DNA of 57,606 nucleotides from an uncultured Oscillospiraceae bacterium (GTDB lineage: Bacteria > Bacillota > Clostridia > Oscillospirales > Acutalibacteraceae), in assembly GCA_900543305.1 (NCBI GenBank), contig UQQZ01000005.1, positions 1 to 57,606 on the forward strand, in the 5' to 3' direction. The notes below the pieces were generated by a model that saw only the letters and a program-made list of their open reading frames with translations, made no database searches and was not told the origin of the DNA. This document shows positions 8,834-17,969 of the stretch, piece after piece (position 1 is the first letter of the stretch; each line of letters begins with the position of its first letter). The translations under genes were made by a program, and so were the position numbers.

Positions 8834-10729
8834 TTAGATCTGTGCGGCAGCATAGGCGTCGTCCACTGCATCCAGAATACGGCGGGGAGCCTTGGCGTCA
8901 CCCACCACACTGACGTGGGAATATTCCTTCTCCAGAGCCTCCACAAGAGCCGCGTTGCTCCGATAGCCAACGGCGATTACCACATTTTTCGCCGGCACAC
9001 TGCCCTCTTCCAGACGCACTTCGTCCGGAGTGATTTCGGTAACTTTGGCGCCGCAACGCACAGTGACCCCCAGCTTCTCCAAAGTGGCAAACAAGTGACC
9101 AATGAAGGTGGCACCGATACCATTGGCAATGCTGTCCGCCATCTCCAAGATGGTGACTTTTACCCCTTGGGAACCCAGGAATTTTGCCGTCTCACTGCCT
9201 ACCAGTCCGCCGCCGATAATCACAGTATCACCGCTCAAAGTGACACGACGGTTCAAAACACTGTCCGCCGATACCACATGGGGCAGCTCCACACCGGGAA
9301 TCTTAGGTGTGACCGGATCAGCGCCAATGGCTACAATCACATCGTCCGGATTGTATTCACGAAGATCCTCCGGAGAGGTCACCTTCTTTTCCACCACCTG
9401 GATGGGACGCTCCTGCACCTGGTGGATCAAGTACTGGTCAAACAGCATAAAGGTATCTTTTTCCGGAGGCGTGGCCACTTCCGGAAGCTTTCCGCCCAGA
9501 GAGGGAGAAATCAAGGTCACCTTATGTCCCCGGTCGCAAGCCGTTACTGCGGCCTCCATTCCAGAGGGGCCTCCGCCGATCACTACCACGTTCTTGGGAG
9601 ACGCTGCCTTTTCTACAGGCCGCTCCTTCTCCTGCCCTGCTCTAGGGTTCACCAGGCAATGGGCGTTCATTCCACCCAGGACCCGGTCGATACAGCCTTG
9701 GTTGCAAGCGACGCAATAGCGGATCTCGTCCTTCTTGCCTTCCTTCATCTTGACAATCAACTGCTCATCGGCAATCAAGCCACGGCCAATGGCCACCATG
9801 TCGGCTTTTCCCGTCTCAATGGTATCCTCGATCAAGTCTGCATTGTTCAGGCGGGCGGCAACGATCACCGGCACCTGGACTTCTTTCTTCAGATGCTCAG
9901 AGTAAGGGATCAGGAAGCCCTGGGGAATAAACATGGGCTGGATGGCGTATTCCACGGAATCGTAACTGCCTGCGGTCAGGGAGATGGCAGCCACACCAGC
10001 TTTTTCCACCTCTTTGCAGACCAGCTTAACCTCGTCAAAATGCAGGCCGTCTTCCAGGTATTCATCGGCACTGATCCGAATGGTTACGGGCACTTTTCCA
10101 TCCACCGCGGCAAGCACAGCGTTGAGCACTTCCATGGGGTACCGCATCCGGTTTTCAAAGCTGCCGCCGTATTCATCCGTGCGGTGGTTGCTGTGAGGAG
10201 ACAGGAAGCTGTGCAGCAGATAACCGTGGGCAAAGTGGATTTCGATCAAGTCAAAGCCCGCTTCGATACTCCACTTGGACGCCTGGACAAACTTCTCTTT
10301 GATGTCTTCCATTTCTTCCAAAGTGATCTCTTTGGGATGGTTGCCCAGGATGGCGCAGGGCATAGCGGAAGGAGCTACTGGGGTCAAGCCCGTGATAGCC
10401 TCCGAAGCCTGACGGCCGGCATGGTACAGCTGAGCGCCAATGGCGGCGCCAGCCTCGTGCACCCGGTCTACCAGTTTTTTCAGGTCATCCCGGTGAGCCT
10501 CTTCGTACAGGGAAAGCTGGGTAGGCAGGCCCCGGCCCTCCGGAGAGACGCCAATAGATCCGGTCATAATAATGGCCACGTCATTTTTGGCCCGCTCTGC
10601 AAAGAAGTCACACAGTCTGTCTGTCACTCCGCCTCCAATGGCAGCCAGTCCGTTCTCCATGGGCGCCATCATAAAGCGGTTCTTTAAGGTCAGATTTCCC
10701 AGTTGGATTGGTGTAAAACACTTTTTCAT
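8834..10729 (-). CDS. NADH:flavin oxidoreductase, old yellow enzyme / 2,4-dienoyl-CoA reductase type
   Basis: A 631-residue two-part enzyme. Residues 1 to about 350 form a FMN-binding TIM barrel (HFAHGYLLHSFLSPHSNHR is the active-site region). A CVACNQGC...C cluster motif then binds [4Fe-4S]. Residues from about 375 form a FAD/NAD(P)-binding domain (VVIGGGPSGMEAA and VIIGGGLVGSETAKFL are the two dinucleotide folds). This is the layout of FadH, trimethylamine dehydrogenase and the bile-acid enzymes BaiCD/BaiH, which reduce enoyl double bonds. The substrate cannot be read from sequence. It lies next to a MarR gene and has a palindromic operator, suggesting induction by its substrate. The ATG follows GGGAGG. 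Confidence 0.92.
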   Translation of the reverse strand: MKKCFTPIQLGNLTLKNRFMMAPMENGLAAIGGGVTDRLCDFFAERAKNDVAIIMTGSIGVSPEGRGLPTQLSLYEEAHRDDLKKLVDRVHEAGAAIGAQLYHAGRQASEAITGLTPVAPSAMPCAILGNHPKEITLEEMEDIKEKFVQASKWSIEAGFDLIEIHFAHGYLLHSFLSPHSNHRTDEYGGSFENRMRYPMEVLNAVLAAVDGKVPVTIRISADEYLEDGLHFDEVKLVCKEVEKAGVAAISLTAGSYDSVEYAIQPMFIPQGFLIPYSEHLKKEVQVPVIVAARLNNADLIEDTIETGKADMVAIGRGLIADEQLIVKMKEGKKDEIRYCVACNQGCIDRVLGGMNAHCLVNPRAGQEKERPVEKAASPKNVVVIGGGPSGMEAAVTACDRGHKVTLISPSLGGKLPEVATPPEKDTFMLFDQYLIHQVQERPIQVVEKKVTSPEDLREYNPDDVIVAIGADPVTPKIPGVELPHVVSADSVLNRRVTLSGDTVIIGGGLVGSETAKFLGSQGVKVTILEMADSIANGIGATFIGHLFATLEKLGVTVRCGAKVTEITPDEVRLEEGSVPAKNVVIAVGYRSNAALVEALEKEYSHVSVVGDAKAPRRILDAVDDAYAAAQI

Positions 10730-10748
10730 AGGTCGTTCCTCCCATAAT

Positions 10749-10762
10749 ATTCGTTAACGAAT
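10749..10762. promoter_or_regulatory. Perfect 14-bp palindromic operator ATTCGTTAACGAAT
   Basis: A perfect inverted repeat lies between the -10 element of the reductase promoter and its ribosome binding site. MarR-family proteins commonly bind AT-rich palindromes of this kind. The neighbouring MarR gene (10804-11343) is the likely regulator (inference). Confidence 0.7.
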
Positions 10763-10773
10763 TTTATGCCTCT

Positions 10774-10802
10774 ATTATAGACCTGCCTTCTGGGAAAAGC
10801 AA
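10774..10802 (-). promoter_or_regulatory. Sigma-A promoter of the flavin oxidoreductase
   Basis: On the minus strand TTGCTT and TATAAT lie 17 bp apart. The -35 box abuts the stop codon of the upstream marR gene, so the reductase has its own promoter and does not depend only on read-through. Confidence 0.75.
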
Positions 10803-10803
10803 G

Positions 10804-11343
10804 TCATTTCAAAAGATTTTTTGAATAGACGTCGATAAACCGCTTAAAGTTTTGAGATTTTCCCTGGTCGATTCTGTCAAACACCTCTTCCAAATCCAGA
10901 AGAAATCGCTTGAGGGTCTCCTCATCGGTGTTGCGGAACAGAGACATGTAGGAAAGACATTCCTCCGTGTTGATGCTTTCCTCAATTTTCCGCCATCCTT
11001 CTTCCGTCAAGTAGATTCGCAGAGTCCGGCTTCCTTCCTGCTCCTTCACCTTTCGAACAAATCCCTTTTTCTCCAACCGGGTCACCATAGCCGATGTGGT
11101 GGACTTATTCCACACAGCGATATCTCCTAACTCTTCCAGAGTCAACCCGTCTTGCACGTGAAGCAGCCATAACGCGTGCTGCTGGGCATAAGAAATCCCC
11201 GAAACCTGAGCTTCCTCCTGCCAGCCTTTTTCCAAACGCATATAGGAAGCGCGAATCAAATTGAGGAAGATATTAAAATAAAAATCGTTTCTCTGTCTAT
11301 CCACCGTTTTCTCCATTTCCCAACTAATTTTTAAGCAGGACAC
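10804..11343 (-). CDS. MarR family transcriptional regulator
   Basis: A winged-helix regulator of up to 179 residues. The helix-turn-helix region is LTLEELGDIAVWNKSTTSA, followed by MVTRLEKKGFVRK and a wing with QEGSRTLRIYLTEEG. The longest frame uses GTG at 11343; an ATG at 11316 (MEKTVDRQ) would give 170 residues. Neither start has a good ribosome binding site, so the start is uncertain. It is transcribed towards the flavin oxidoreductase and most likely controls that gene through the palindrome at 10749-10762. Confidence 0.88.
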   Translation of the reverse strand: MSCLKISWEMEKTVDRQRNDFYFNIFLNLIRASYMRLEKGWQEEAQVSGISYAQQHALWLLHVQDGLTLEELGDIAVWNKSTTSAMVTRLEKKGFVRKVKEQEGSRTLRIYLTEEGWRKIEESINTEECLSYMSLFRNTDEETLKRFLLDLEEVFDRIDQGKSQNFKRFIDVYSKNLLK

Positions 11344-11381
11344 TTTCCAAGTGCCTGTCTGTTTTCCTTTGTGCTAGGTTT

Positions 11382-11410
11382 ATTATATAGAAAACAGTCT
11401 CTGGCTGCAA
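11382..11410 (-). promoter_or_regulatory. Sigma-A-like promoter of the marR gene
   Basis: On the minus strand TTGCAG and TATAAT are 17 bp apart, giving a leader of roughly 30 nt to the GTG start of the regulator. Confidence 0.6.
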
Positions 11411-11535
11411 GGCCCTTCCCTATCTAATGGCCACAACCCCATGGGAGGATGCTTGTCCATTTTCCCTTCCAAAAGGAAAAAGTTGCCTCATGGAAGGATG
11501 GGGTCAGATGACTGGTAAACCACTGCCTCTTTCTC

Positions 11536-13374
11536 CTACTTGCGCTCTCGCTCTCTGTTGAAGGGCCGGCCTTCTGACAGCCGATTGCGTTTCCTTTGCA
11601 GAAAGAGACCGCCCACCAACAGGGCAGTCAACACCAGAAATCCTCCGGCAATCACCCATGCTATAATTTGAAGCTGCCCCGTCAACAGGGTTTGCAGTTC
11701 CACACAGACAGGATTCTCTGGAACAGCGGACAAGCTTTCTCCTATCAAATGGAGGGTGCTGCCAAAATAGCCCAAATCAAACAACATGTCAGGAGGCAGC
11801 AAAGAGGCAGGCAAGTCCACTCCCCTTAATAGAATAATTAGACCACCAAGGCTTGCTACCGTCAAAAGGCTCCACAGAACTTTGAGAGATCTTCTCTTTC
11901 GATGGCCCAGGGAAAGGCACAGCCCCACACAGCACACCAAGGGAGCCGCTATCAAAACCACTGCGAGACCTACCCAGGGGAGCGCCCGGGCAAACTGTTC
12001 CACCTCATTCAAGCTGAACATCCGGCAATACTCTCTCTGTTCCGCTGGGAGAAGCGTGGCCAGTTCTCGCTGGGCAAGGAAGGGTTGGGTAGCCTCCTCC
12101 TGGGAAAGCAGCCATACGTTTCCCCCTTCCACCTGGGCGGAAGGGGAATTCAAGGACACATCTAAATCATCCGGCGCCCAAAGCAGGTAGGTATCTGGTG
12201 CCGGTTCTCCAAACTCCACTTCCTCCGCCAGAGCTTCATCCTTCAAAGGCCGGGATGCATACATCACATAGGAACCGCCCTTTTGAAGTCCGGTGGTAAA
12301 TGCTATGTCTCCTTCCAGGTCCAAAATATCGGTGGAAATCTGGCGGATCCGCGTCCCTTCCAGCAGACCGGTGCCCTCTTCCAGCAGGTAGAGAAACGTG
12401 CCGTCCTCTTCCTGATGGAATGCGTCCAGGGGAAGGCTGTCGATGCCCCGCTCATTGTTGGTACGAGGGCTGGCGGTGGTCACTTGAATAGCCATCTCCC
12501 GTGAAACCGTACCGGACAGCAGCGTGCATTCCACCAACACCACCAAGATCACCACAAGAACCCGAGAGAATCCCCGATGGCTGGATTCCCCTGACCAGTC
12601 CTCCTGTAGTGCGATACCTTGGATCAGTTCCTTATGTAAACCCAAAAACAACAGCAAAGGTGGCAACAGCACCAGCAGGCAACAAGCCAGCTGCACTCCC
12701 ACATCCCGGGCCTGGGTGGTAGCCAGTGCCACGGACAGGGGATGCTGGGATACATCCTTCAAATAGGCCATGGGCTGTTCCACCATGTTCCAGGCCTCTA
12801 AAAAAGTGAGGACAATGACACAGGCCAAGCCGTTTTTGCTGCTGGGAACCAGAATCTTCCACAGGACAGTTCCCATGGAAGCGCCGTCCAGCTGGGCGGC
12901 CTCCAAAAGCTCGTCAGGCACTGCCCGGAAACTCTGGGTCATCAGGAAAGTACCCAAAGGGGCGAACATAGCTGGCAGGACCAACGCCCACTGGCTGTCC
13001 AGCAGGCCCAAGGTCCCTAAAATACGGAAGTTGGGCACCAAAGTCACCTGCAAGGGCAGCACCATGACCACCAGCAGCAAGAAAAAACACAGGCCTTTTC
13101 CGGGAAAATGGTACTTGGCAAAGCCCAGTCCCGCCAAGACAGATAACACCACCTGGCTAACTACAATCAGAGAGCAGAGGGCCAAAGTCCGCCAAAACAC
13201 CAACAGGTACCCCGGGGTGGCCAGAAACACGGTATAGACAGACTCCAACGAGAACCCAGACGTCTGAGAAAACAGAGCTCCGTAAAGCACCTGGAAAAAG
13301 GGCCCTAAAATGGTGAGGAGCAGGATCACGGTGACAGCCCCTGTAAAAAGGCGCAACATAGGAGAGCGAGTCAT
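11536..13374 (-). CDS. ABC importer permease, MalG type, with large C-terminal extension
   Basis: A 612-residue protein, more than twice the usual length of about 275. Residues 1 to about 270 are a standard carbohydrate-type inner permease with the EAA loop ELLEAAQLDGASMGTVLWKI. Then come another membrane helix (about 280-300), a soluble, acidic, probably extracytoplasmic region of about 160 residues, and three more helices before a basic tail (QRKRNRLSEGR). Its ATG overlaps the stop of the partner permease by 4 nt. No ATPase gene is nearby; such importers often share an MsmK/UgpC-type ATPase encoded elsewhere. The extension is not recognised. The frame is continuous, so this is a fusion and not a misread gene boundary. 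Confidence 0.85.
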   Translation of the reverse strand: MTRSPMLRLFTGAVTVILLLTILGPFFQVLYGALFSQTSGFSLESVYTVFLATPGYLLVFWRTLALCSLIVVSQVVLSVLAGLGFAKYHFPGKGLCFFLLLVVMVLPLQVTLVPNFRILGTLGLLDSQWALVLPAMFAPLGTFLMTQSFRAVPDELLEAAQLDGASMGTVLWKILVPSSKNGLACVIVLTFLEAWNMVEQPMAYLKDVSQHPLSVALATTQARDVGVQLACCLLVLLPPLLLFLGLHKELIQGIALQEDWSGESSHRGFSRVLVVILVVLVECTLLSGTVSREMAIQVTTASPRTNNERGIDSLPLDAFHQEEDGTFLYLLEEGTGLLEGTRIRQISTDILDLEGDIAFTTGLQKGGSYVMYASRPLKDEALAEEVEFGEPAPDTYLLWAPDDLDVSLNSPSAQVEGGNVWLLSQEEATQPFLAQRELATLLPAEQREYCRMFSLNEVEQFARALPWVGLAVVLIAAPLVCCVGLCLSLGHRKRRSLKVLWSLLTVASLGGLIILLRGVDLPASLLPPDMLFDLGYFGSTLHLIGESLSAVPENPVCVELQTLLTGQLQIIAWVIAGGFLVLTALLVGGLFLQRKRNRLSEGRPFNRERERK

Positions 13375-14225
13375 GAGCGAGCCGCCTCCTTTCGCAGTAT
13401 CCACAGGGTGCACAGTCCCAGGACCAGGGCGATCACCAGAAACAGCAGCACCGAAGCCACACTCAGCCGCTGGTAGTTCAAATTGGCAAAGGCGTTGTTG
13501 ATAAAGTGCTGGAGCATATACACCGACTCATGGGGATGCTCACCCCCCACCAGGAAGATCTCCCGGAAGCACTTAAAGGCGTTGATCAAGGAAAACACCA
13601 TGGCCAAAAACAATGCGTACCACATCTGGGGAACTGTCACATAGCGGAAGGTCTGCCAGGGGGACGCCCCCTCCACCTGGGCCACCTGGTAGTGTTCCTG
13701 GGGGATGGTCAGCAGTCCTGACAGCAGCAGCACCACTGCGTATCCGGTGCTTTTCCACAGGTAGAGCAGCAGCATCACCCAAAAGGCCGCCGGTGACTGG
13801 AGCCAGTCCGCCAAGGGCAGGCCCAAAGCCAACAGCAACCGGTTGACAACCCCCTCTTTGGAAAACAGCAAGTCCACCAGCAGGACGGTGCCTGCCACAG
13901 GCATCACATAGGGCAGCAGAAACACTGCCCGCAGCAGCCGGAATCGCTTTGCCACGTTTTTTAGGAATAGGGCCAAGGCATAAGCCAGAACTAAAATCAG
14001 CGGCAGGCCAATTCCCAGAAATCGCAGAGTGTTTCCAAAGGCCTGGAGGAACATGTCATTGTGGAACATCCGGGTGTAATTTTCCAGTCCCACAAACAGC
14101 TGGCTTTTTCCCGTGCCCTGGGACAGGGAATCCCACACCACCTGACCGAAGGGGACCACATAGAACAGCAGGAACCCTACCAGCATGGGGGCGATGAGCA
14201 GGTATCCTTTCCATGTACGCTTCAT
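13371..14225 (-). CDS. ABC importer permease, MalF/UgpA type
   Basis: A 284-residue, six-helix permease of the CUT1 carbohydrate family. The EAA loop is HYQVAQVEGASPWQTFRYVT in the second half. It is the partner of the extended MalG-type permease, whose start overlaps its stop, and it begins 4 nt after the binding-protein gene. By family it would pass a sugar or glycerol-phosphate-like solute delivered by the lipoprotein. Confidence 0.9.
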   Translation of the reverse strand: MKRTWKGYLLIAPMLVGFLLFYVVPFGQVVWDSLSQGTGKSQLFVGLENYTRMFHNDMFLQAFGNTLRFLGIGLPLILVLAYALALFLKNVAKRFRLLRAVFLLPYVMPVAGTVLLVDLLFSKEGVVNRLLLALGLPLADWLQSPAAFWVMLLLYLWKSTGYAVVLLLSGLLTIPQEHYQVAQVEGASPWQTFRYVTVPQMWYALFLAMVFSLINAFKCFREIFLVGGEHPHESVYMLQHFINNAFANLNYQRLSVASVLLFLVIALVLGLCTLWILRKEAARS

Positions 14226-14229
14226 AGAC

Positions 14230-15564
14230 TCACTCCGCCAGGGTCATTTCCATGGAGGAGATGGTCTGCTCCACCAGCTCTTCCAAGGATGTATCCAGCT
14301 GCCCGTAGCTCCAGTGCCAGGTATCGTACATCTCATAGATGGCCTGGTCCAAGTCGGAATAGACTTTGGCGCTGTCGATGCGCTCCACCGCCGCCCGCAA
14401 AGAGGCCATGGTGTCCGGCTGGATGTTGAATTCCTCTAGGTACTGGAAAAATGCCTCATCCTTTACGGGAACGGCTGCCGTCAAACCGCCTCCCATGCCA
14501 TAGTGAAATGCGGAACCGTAACGGTAACCGTCAACTTCAAAGCCCTGGCCGTTAAACAATTCCTCACTGTAAAGGAGCTCAATAAAATCGAAGGCCTCCT
14601 GGGGACGAGCAGCATTGCGGTTGATCGCAGCATAGAAAGTCACCGCAGCAGTGACGCCCCCCTGCGGGTTGGGCACCGGAAAAAAGGAATAGACTGTATC
14701 TGAATTTCCCAAGTTCTGAAGTCCATAACCGGTAAAGCCTTCCTGGTACACTGCTGGGGAGCCAGAGTAGGTCTCATCCTGCCAAACAGACAAAGCATCC
14801 GCCTGTTCCATTGCCTTTTGCAGAGAATCTGCAGTAACCAACAAGTTCTGCCCTTCATAATCTGCCAGAACCCCCAGGCAGTTGGGAAACAGCTTAAAGG
14901 TACTCCAGGCCAAGGTACCTTTCAGCGTCTCCTCATCGCTTTGCAGCAGCTCGTCCAGGGAGGAAAATGTGTAGTTGGGATCGCTTAAGGCGGAGCGGTC
15001 TAAAACATGTGTGGAAAAGGTATACATCACCGGCAGCAGGAATCTCCCATCCCCGGTAACGCCCACATCCATCACCGTCTGGTTACAGCTTTTCAGATCC
15101 ACGACCTCACTTTGCTGCACCATATCCTCCAAATCTAAAAACAGGTGGGAATACATGCTTTTTTCCACGTTGGGAAACAGGGGCTCCACGGTGTCACCAG
15201 AGTCAGTCACCGTGCCAGGAATGGTGGGACTCAAGATAAAGGCGTCCGGCCCCTCACCTGCCATGATCTCCGTGCGAATGCGGGTCAATTCCGGCTCCCG
15301 ATCCTCCGAATTTGAGGGCAGCACCAAAAACTCGTAATCTGTTTCCACCCCTGTGGCCAACAGGTAGTTTTCCAATTCACAGGCGTCCTGTTCAAAGTCT
15401 TCCTCAATGCAGATGACCACAGAATCCTCCTGGGAAACGCCGCCACTGGTTTCGGTAGTGGAGCCGGTAGACTCCAGGGGAGCTGGCGCCTGTTCCCTTT
15501 GGCATCCAACCAGGGTTGCCCCAGTCAACATACAGACAGTCAACAGCAGAGCGAGTTTTTTCAT
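14230..15564 (-). CDS. Extracellular solute-binding lipoprotein of the sugar ABC importer
   Basis: A 444-residue lipoprotein. The start is chosen at 15564 because AAAGGAGG lies just upstream and a signal peptide follows directly, with lipobox LVGC and lipidated Cys21. A Thr/Ser/Gly linker precedes a family-1 solute-binding fold with the typical GEGPDAFIL segment. It is first in a binding protein-permease-permease operon. Ligand unknown; the CUT1 context suggests an oligosaccharide. An imperfect ACCA-N7-TGGT inverted repeat in the leader (about 15616-15630) could be a regulator site. Confidence 0.88.
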   Translation of the reverse strand: MKKLALLLTVCMLTGATLVGCQREQAPAPLESTGSTTETSGGVSQEDSVVICIEEDFEQDACELENYLLATGVETDYEFLVLPSNSEDREPELTRIRTEIMAGEGPDAFILSPTIPGTVTDSGDTVEPLFPNVEKSMYSHLFLDLEDMVQQSEVVDLKSCNQTVMDVGVTGDGRFLLPVMYTFSTHVLDRSALSDPNYTFSSLDELLQSDEETLKGTLAWSTFKLFPNCLGVLADYEGQNLLVTADSLQKAMEQADALSVWQDETYSGSPAVYQEGFTGYGLQNLGNSDTVYSFFPVPNPQGGVTAAVTFYAAINRNAARPQEAFDFIELLYSEELFNGQGFEVDGYRYGSAFHYGMGGGLTAAVPVKDEAFFQYLEEFNIQPDTMASLRAAVERIDSAKVYSDLDQAIYEMYDTWHWSYGQLDTSLEELVEQTISSMEMTLAE

Positions 15565-15620
15565 AGGACGGCCTCCTTTTTCGAACAATTCTCATTTGTT
15601 CTTTTTTATATATCTGTACC

Positions 15621-16709
15621 AATAGCACTGGTTCCACATCCAAAAAGAAGCATGACAACTTAAACTACGTTTTTCTTCTCAGCTTTTTTATCCTCCCAAT
15701 CTTTTGGTGTTATATAGAGTGAATCAATTCTCCTCTTCCTGATTATCCTTTCCAGCGTCCCTCTTTTGTTCTTGCAAATTTGCCAGCTGATCCAGCGTAA
15801 AACTTTTCTTTTTCCCCGACGCAATCCATGGATCCTGAAAGTTCATCTTTCTTGCCCTTAAGTATATATCCAAAATAGAACAAAAGGAAAGTATACTTCG
15901 CGTTACATTTCAGATCTTTTGGTTTACATTTCCTAAATATAGTAACTCTTTTACTCTTAACACTCTCAACAAGGACAATGTTATAGCCTGGCTCCCAAAT
16001 TGGAAAGTTAAAGAACACCCATCGGCCATTTGTTTCACTCATTCTGTGCAAGAAATGCATCGCAATAATGCACGATGCAATACACTAAGAGTTCTATCCA
16101 GTTGAAAGGCATACCCTGGATCATAACGCTACCTGGAAAGAAAACGCTTACCTCCACTTTTCCTGTTATGGGACAGTATACCATAAAAATCGCAGTTTTC
16201 CAATAGATTTATACCAATATGTTATAATTTAGAATCACAATCTACCGAAACGTTGTATACATTTTTGATTCTTGCAATAATAAGCAGTTATTACTTAGAC
16301 CAATAAACACGCTTTAAAAATGAATTCCAGTCATGTGTTTTCCTGCATTCAGAGATTCTCTAGTCGTTCGTCTCTTCAAAGGTATAGAAGTAAATATCTA
16401 GGGCGGTAAACCTCTGCAATTGTCACAGCACCCGAAAACTGTGGCCGTCTCAACCTTGTGAAAGGCTATCTGACTGCCGACAATATGATAAAAGATGTGT
16501 ACATTCTAGCTTGCCTTTGGAATATGGACGATTTACTTTTCCAACAATAATCCGATTTTAGAACAAGTTAATCGAAGATATATCTGGTTCTAAAGCGATC
16601 CAACCTATTTTTACAGGCTCTTCTAGGCCATTGCTACAAGCAGAATAACATCAAGAAACACTTACCCTTATCCTTCCAGTGATGACTGTGGTGCCGACCT
16701 CTCCTTAAC
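15621..16709. other. Gene-poor, AT-rich stretch with possible coding debris
   Basis: No gene here can be supported. A minus-strand frame at 15743-16060 (105 codons) has no ribosome binding site and no recognised similarity. A plus-strand frame of 46 codons at 16410-16550 (contains TAPENCGRLNLVKGYLTADN) reads like a protein fragment but lacks a start. The stretch is richer in A+T than the genes around it, which fits a decayed insertion. Confidence 0.5.
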
Positions 16710-16739
16710 TTGTGAAACGTAAAATGATCATGCTATAAT
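16710..16739 (+). promoter_or_regulatory. Promoter of the ECF sigma factor gene
   Basis: TTGTGA and TATAAT are 18 bp apart, about 30 bp upstream of the sigma gene. A TGAAAC element overlapping the -35 position resembles ECF sigma -35 boxes, so autoregulation is possible but not shown. Confidence 0.5.
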
Positions 16740-16767
16740 CAGCCTATTATAGCCGGGGGGAAACACC

Positions 16768-17286
16768 ATGATACTTTATCTTCAAATGATTGATTCTTCG
16801 GAGGATCGATCAAAGTTTGAACAAATTTACATCGACTACCGTGATCTGATGTTCTATGTGGCCAACCGAATCCTTGACAATGAACAAGACGCAGAGGACG
16901 CTGTCCATGAAGCGTTTCTGAAAGTAGCTGAAAATATCAAAAAAATTGGGGAACCAAAGTGTCCAAAAACCAGGGGCTTCGTCGTTACTGTAGTTGAGAA
17001 CAAAGCGATAGATCTCTACAGAAAGCGTCAACGGCACCAAATCGTGGAACTTACCGAGGAGATGCAGGGCTTCTCCCCCATTTACAAAGGAGAAAACGCC
17101 TTAACCGCCTGCATTTTGAAGCTGCCTGCCAGATATCGAGAAGTGATTTTGCTTCGATATCACCAAGGGTACAGCGTCAAGGAAGTAGCCTCACTTCTGG
17201 GAATCTCCTTTGCCGCTGCCTCGAAACTGGACCAGCGTGCAAAGAACAAATTAAAGGATCTGTACGAGAAGGAGGGAAACTTGTGA
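16768..17286 (+). CDS. ECF-type RNA polymerase sigma-70 factor
   Basis: A 172-residue sigma factor with only regions 2 and 4, as in the extracytoplasmic-function group. Region 2 spans about residues 22-85 (LMFYVANRILDNEQDAEDAV). Region 4 is at about 115-165 (LPARYREVILLRYHQGYS, then the helix-turn-helix VKEVASLLGISFAAASK). It is translationally coupled (GTGA overlap) to a membrane protein that probably acts as its anti-sigma factor. The signal that releases it is unknown. Confidence 0.9.
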   Translation: MILYLQMIDSSEDRSKFEQIYIDYRDLMFYVANRILDNEQDAEDAVHEAFLKVAENIKKIGEPKCPKTRGFVVTVVENKAIDLYRKRQRHQIVELTEEMQGFSPIYKGENALTACILKLPARYREVILLRYHQGYSVKEVASLLGISFAAASKLDQRAKNKLKDLYEKEGNL

Positions 17287-17969
17287 TCACCGATGAAATG
17301 CTAAGAGCAGCTGCAACAGAGGCTGACCAGGCGATTCTTGATTCTCTTCCTCTTCCAGAGGAGTGTAGTCATCCGTTCTCCCTTCGGTTTGAGCGTAAAA
17401 TGAAACGCCTGATCCGAAGGAAATCCCACCCTGTAGCGTATAAGTTCTTACAGACAGCTGCCTGTATTTTGGCAGTGGTGATACTTGGAGGGACAACTTG
17501 GCTTTCGGTAGATACGCAGGCCAGAGCAATGTTCTTTTCCTGGGTGAAGGAAACCTATGAATCCTATGTGTCCTATCGATTTGCAGGAGAATCCAGTTCC
17601 GAAGCTACTCCGGAAAACTATGAACCGTCCTGGCTGCCAGAGGGTTTTGAAATTAAAACGCAGAACATTTCCGGCAATGATACCTTCTTAGTCTATACAA
17701 ACGGAAAAGACGATATGATCACATTTATGGCAATCCACGGGTCCGATTCCGTTGGCCTCTTTATAACCTCTGACTATGAATCCGTGAAGCCTACCATGGT
17801 TGGAGATGTCCAAGGCGACTATTATCAGGCGGGAGATCCTGAGAATGCCAACGGCCTGGTTTGGCAACCCACGAATCAAGACATGATTTTCTGCATCACG
17901 GCGCCACTTTCCGAAGAAACGATGGTGAAGATTGCCGAAAGTGTAAAGATCTCCGATGGAGACGCGTAA
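17283..17969 (+). CDS. Membrane-anchored DUF4367-like protein, probable anti-sigma factor
   Basis: A 228-residue protein starting at a GTG that overlaps the sigma stop codon. Residues 1-50 are cytoplasmic and basic towards the membrane (RKMKRLIRRK), about 54-76 form one membrane helix, and about 100-228 form an outside domain resembling DUF4367 (EPSWLPEGFEI at its start). This topology, with the sigma gene directly upstream, suggests an anti-sigma factor whose outer domain senses envelope conditions. A zinc-binding HxxxCxxC anti-sigma motif is not evident, so assignment rests on context and fold class. The reading frame continues with coding character after the TAA. Confidence 0.8.
   Translation: MITDEMLRAAATEADQAILDSLPLPEECSHPFSLRFERKMKRLIRRKSHPVAYKFLQTAACILAVVILGGTTWLSVDTQARAMFFSWVKETYESYVSYRFAGESSSEATPENYEPSWLPEGFEIKTQNISGNDTFLVYTNGKDDMITFMAIHGSDSVGLFITSDYESVKPTMVGDVQGDYYQAGDPENANGLVWQPTNQDMIFCITAPLSEETMVKIAESVKISDGDA

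Noticed and set aside
8819..10687. 622-codon open frame on the plus strand
   Set aside because: It is the antisense shadow of the flavin oxidoreductase, has no family motifs and crosses from a terminator into the gene.
15743..16060. 105-codon minus-strand frame
   Set aside because: No ribosome binding site, no recognisable domain and AT-rich chance composition; kept only as part of the gene-poor stretch.
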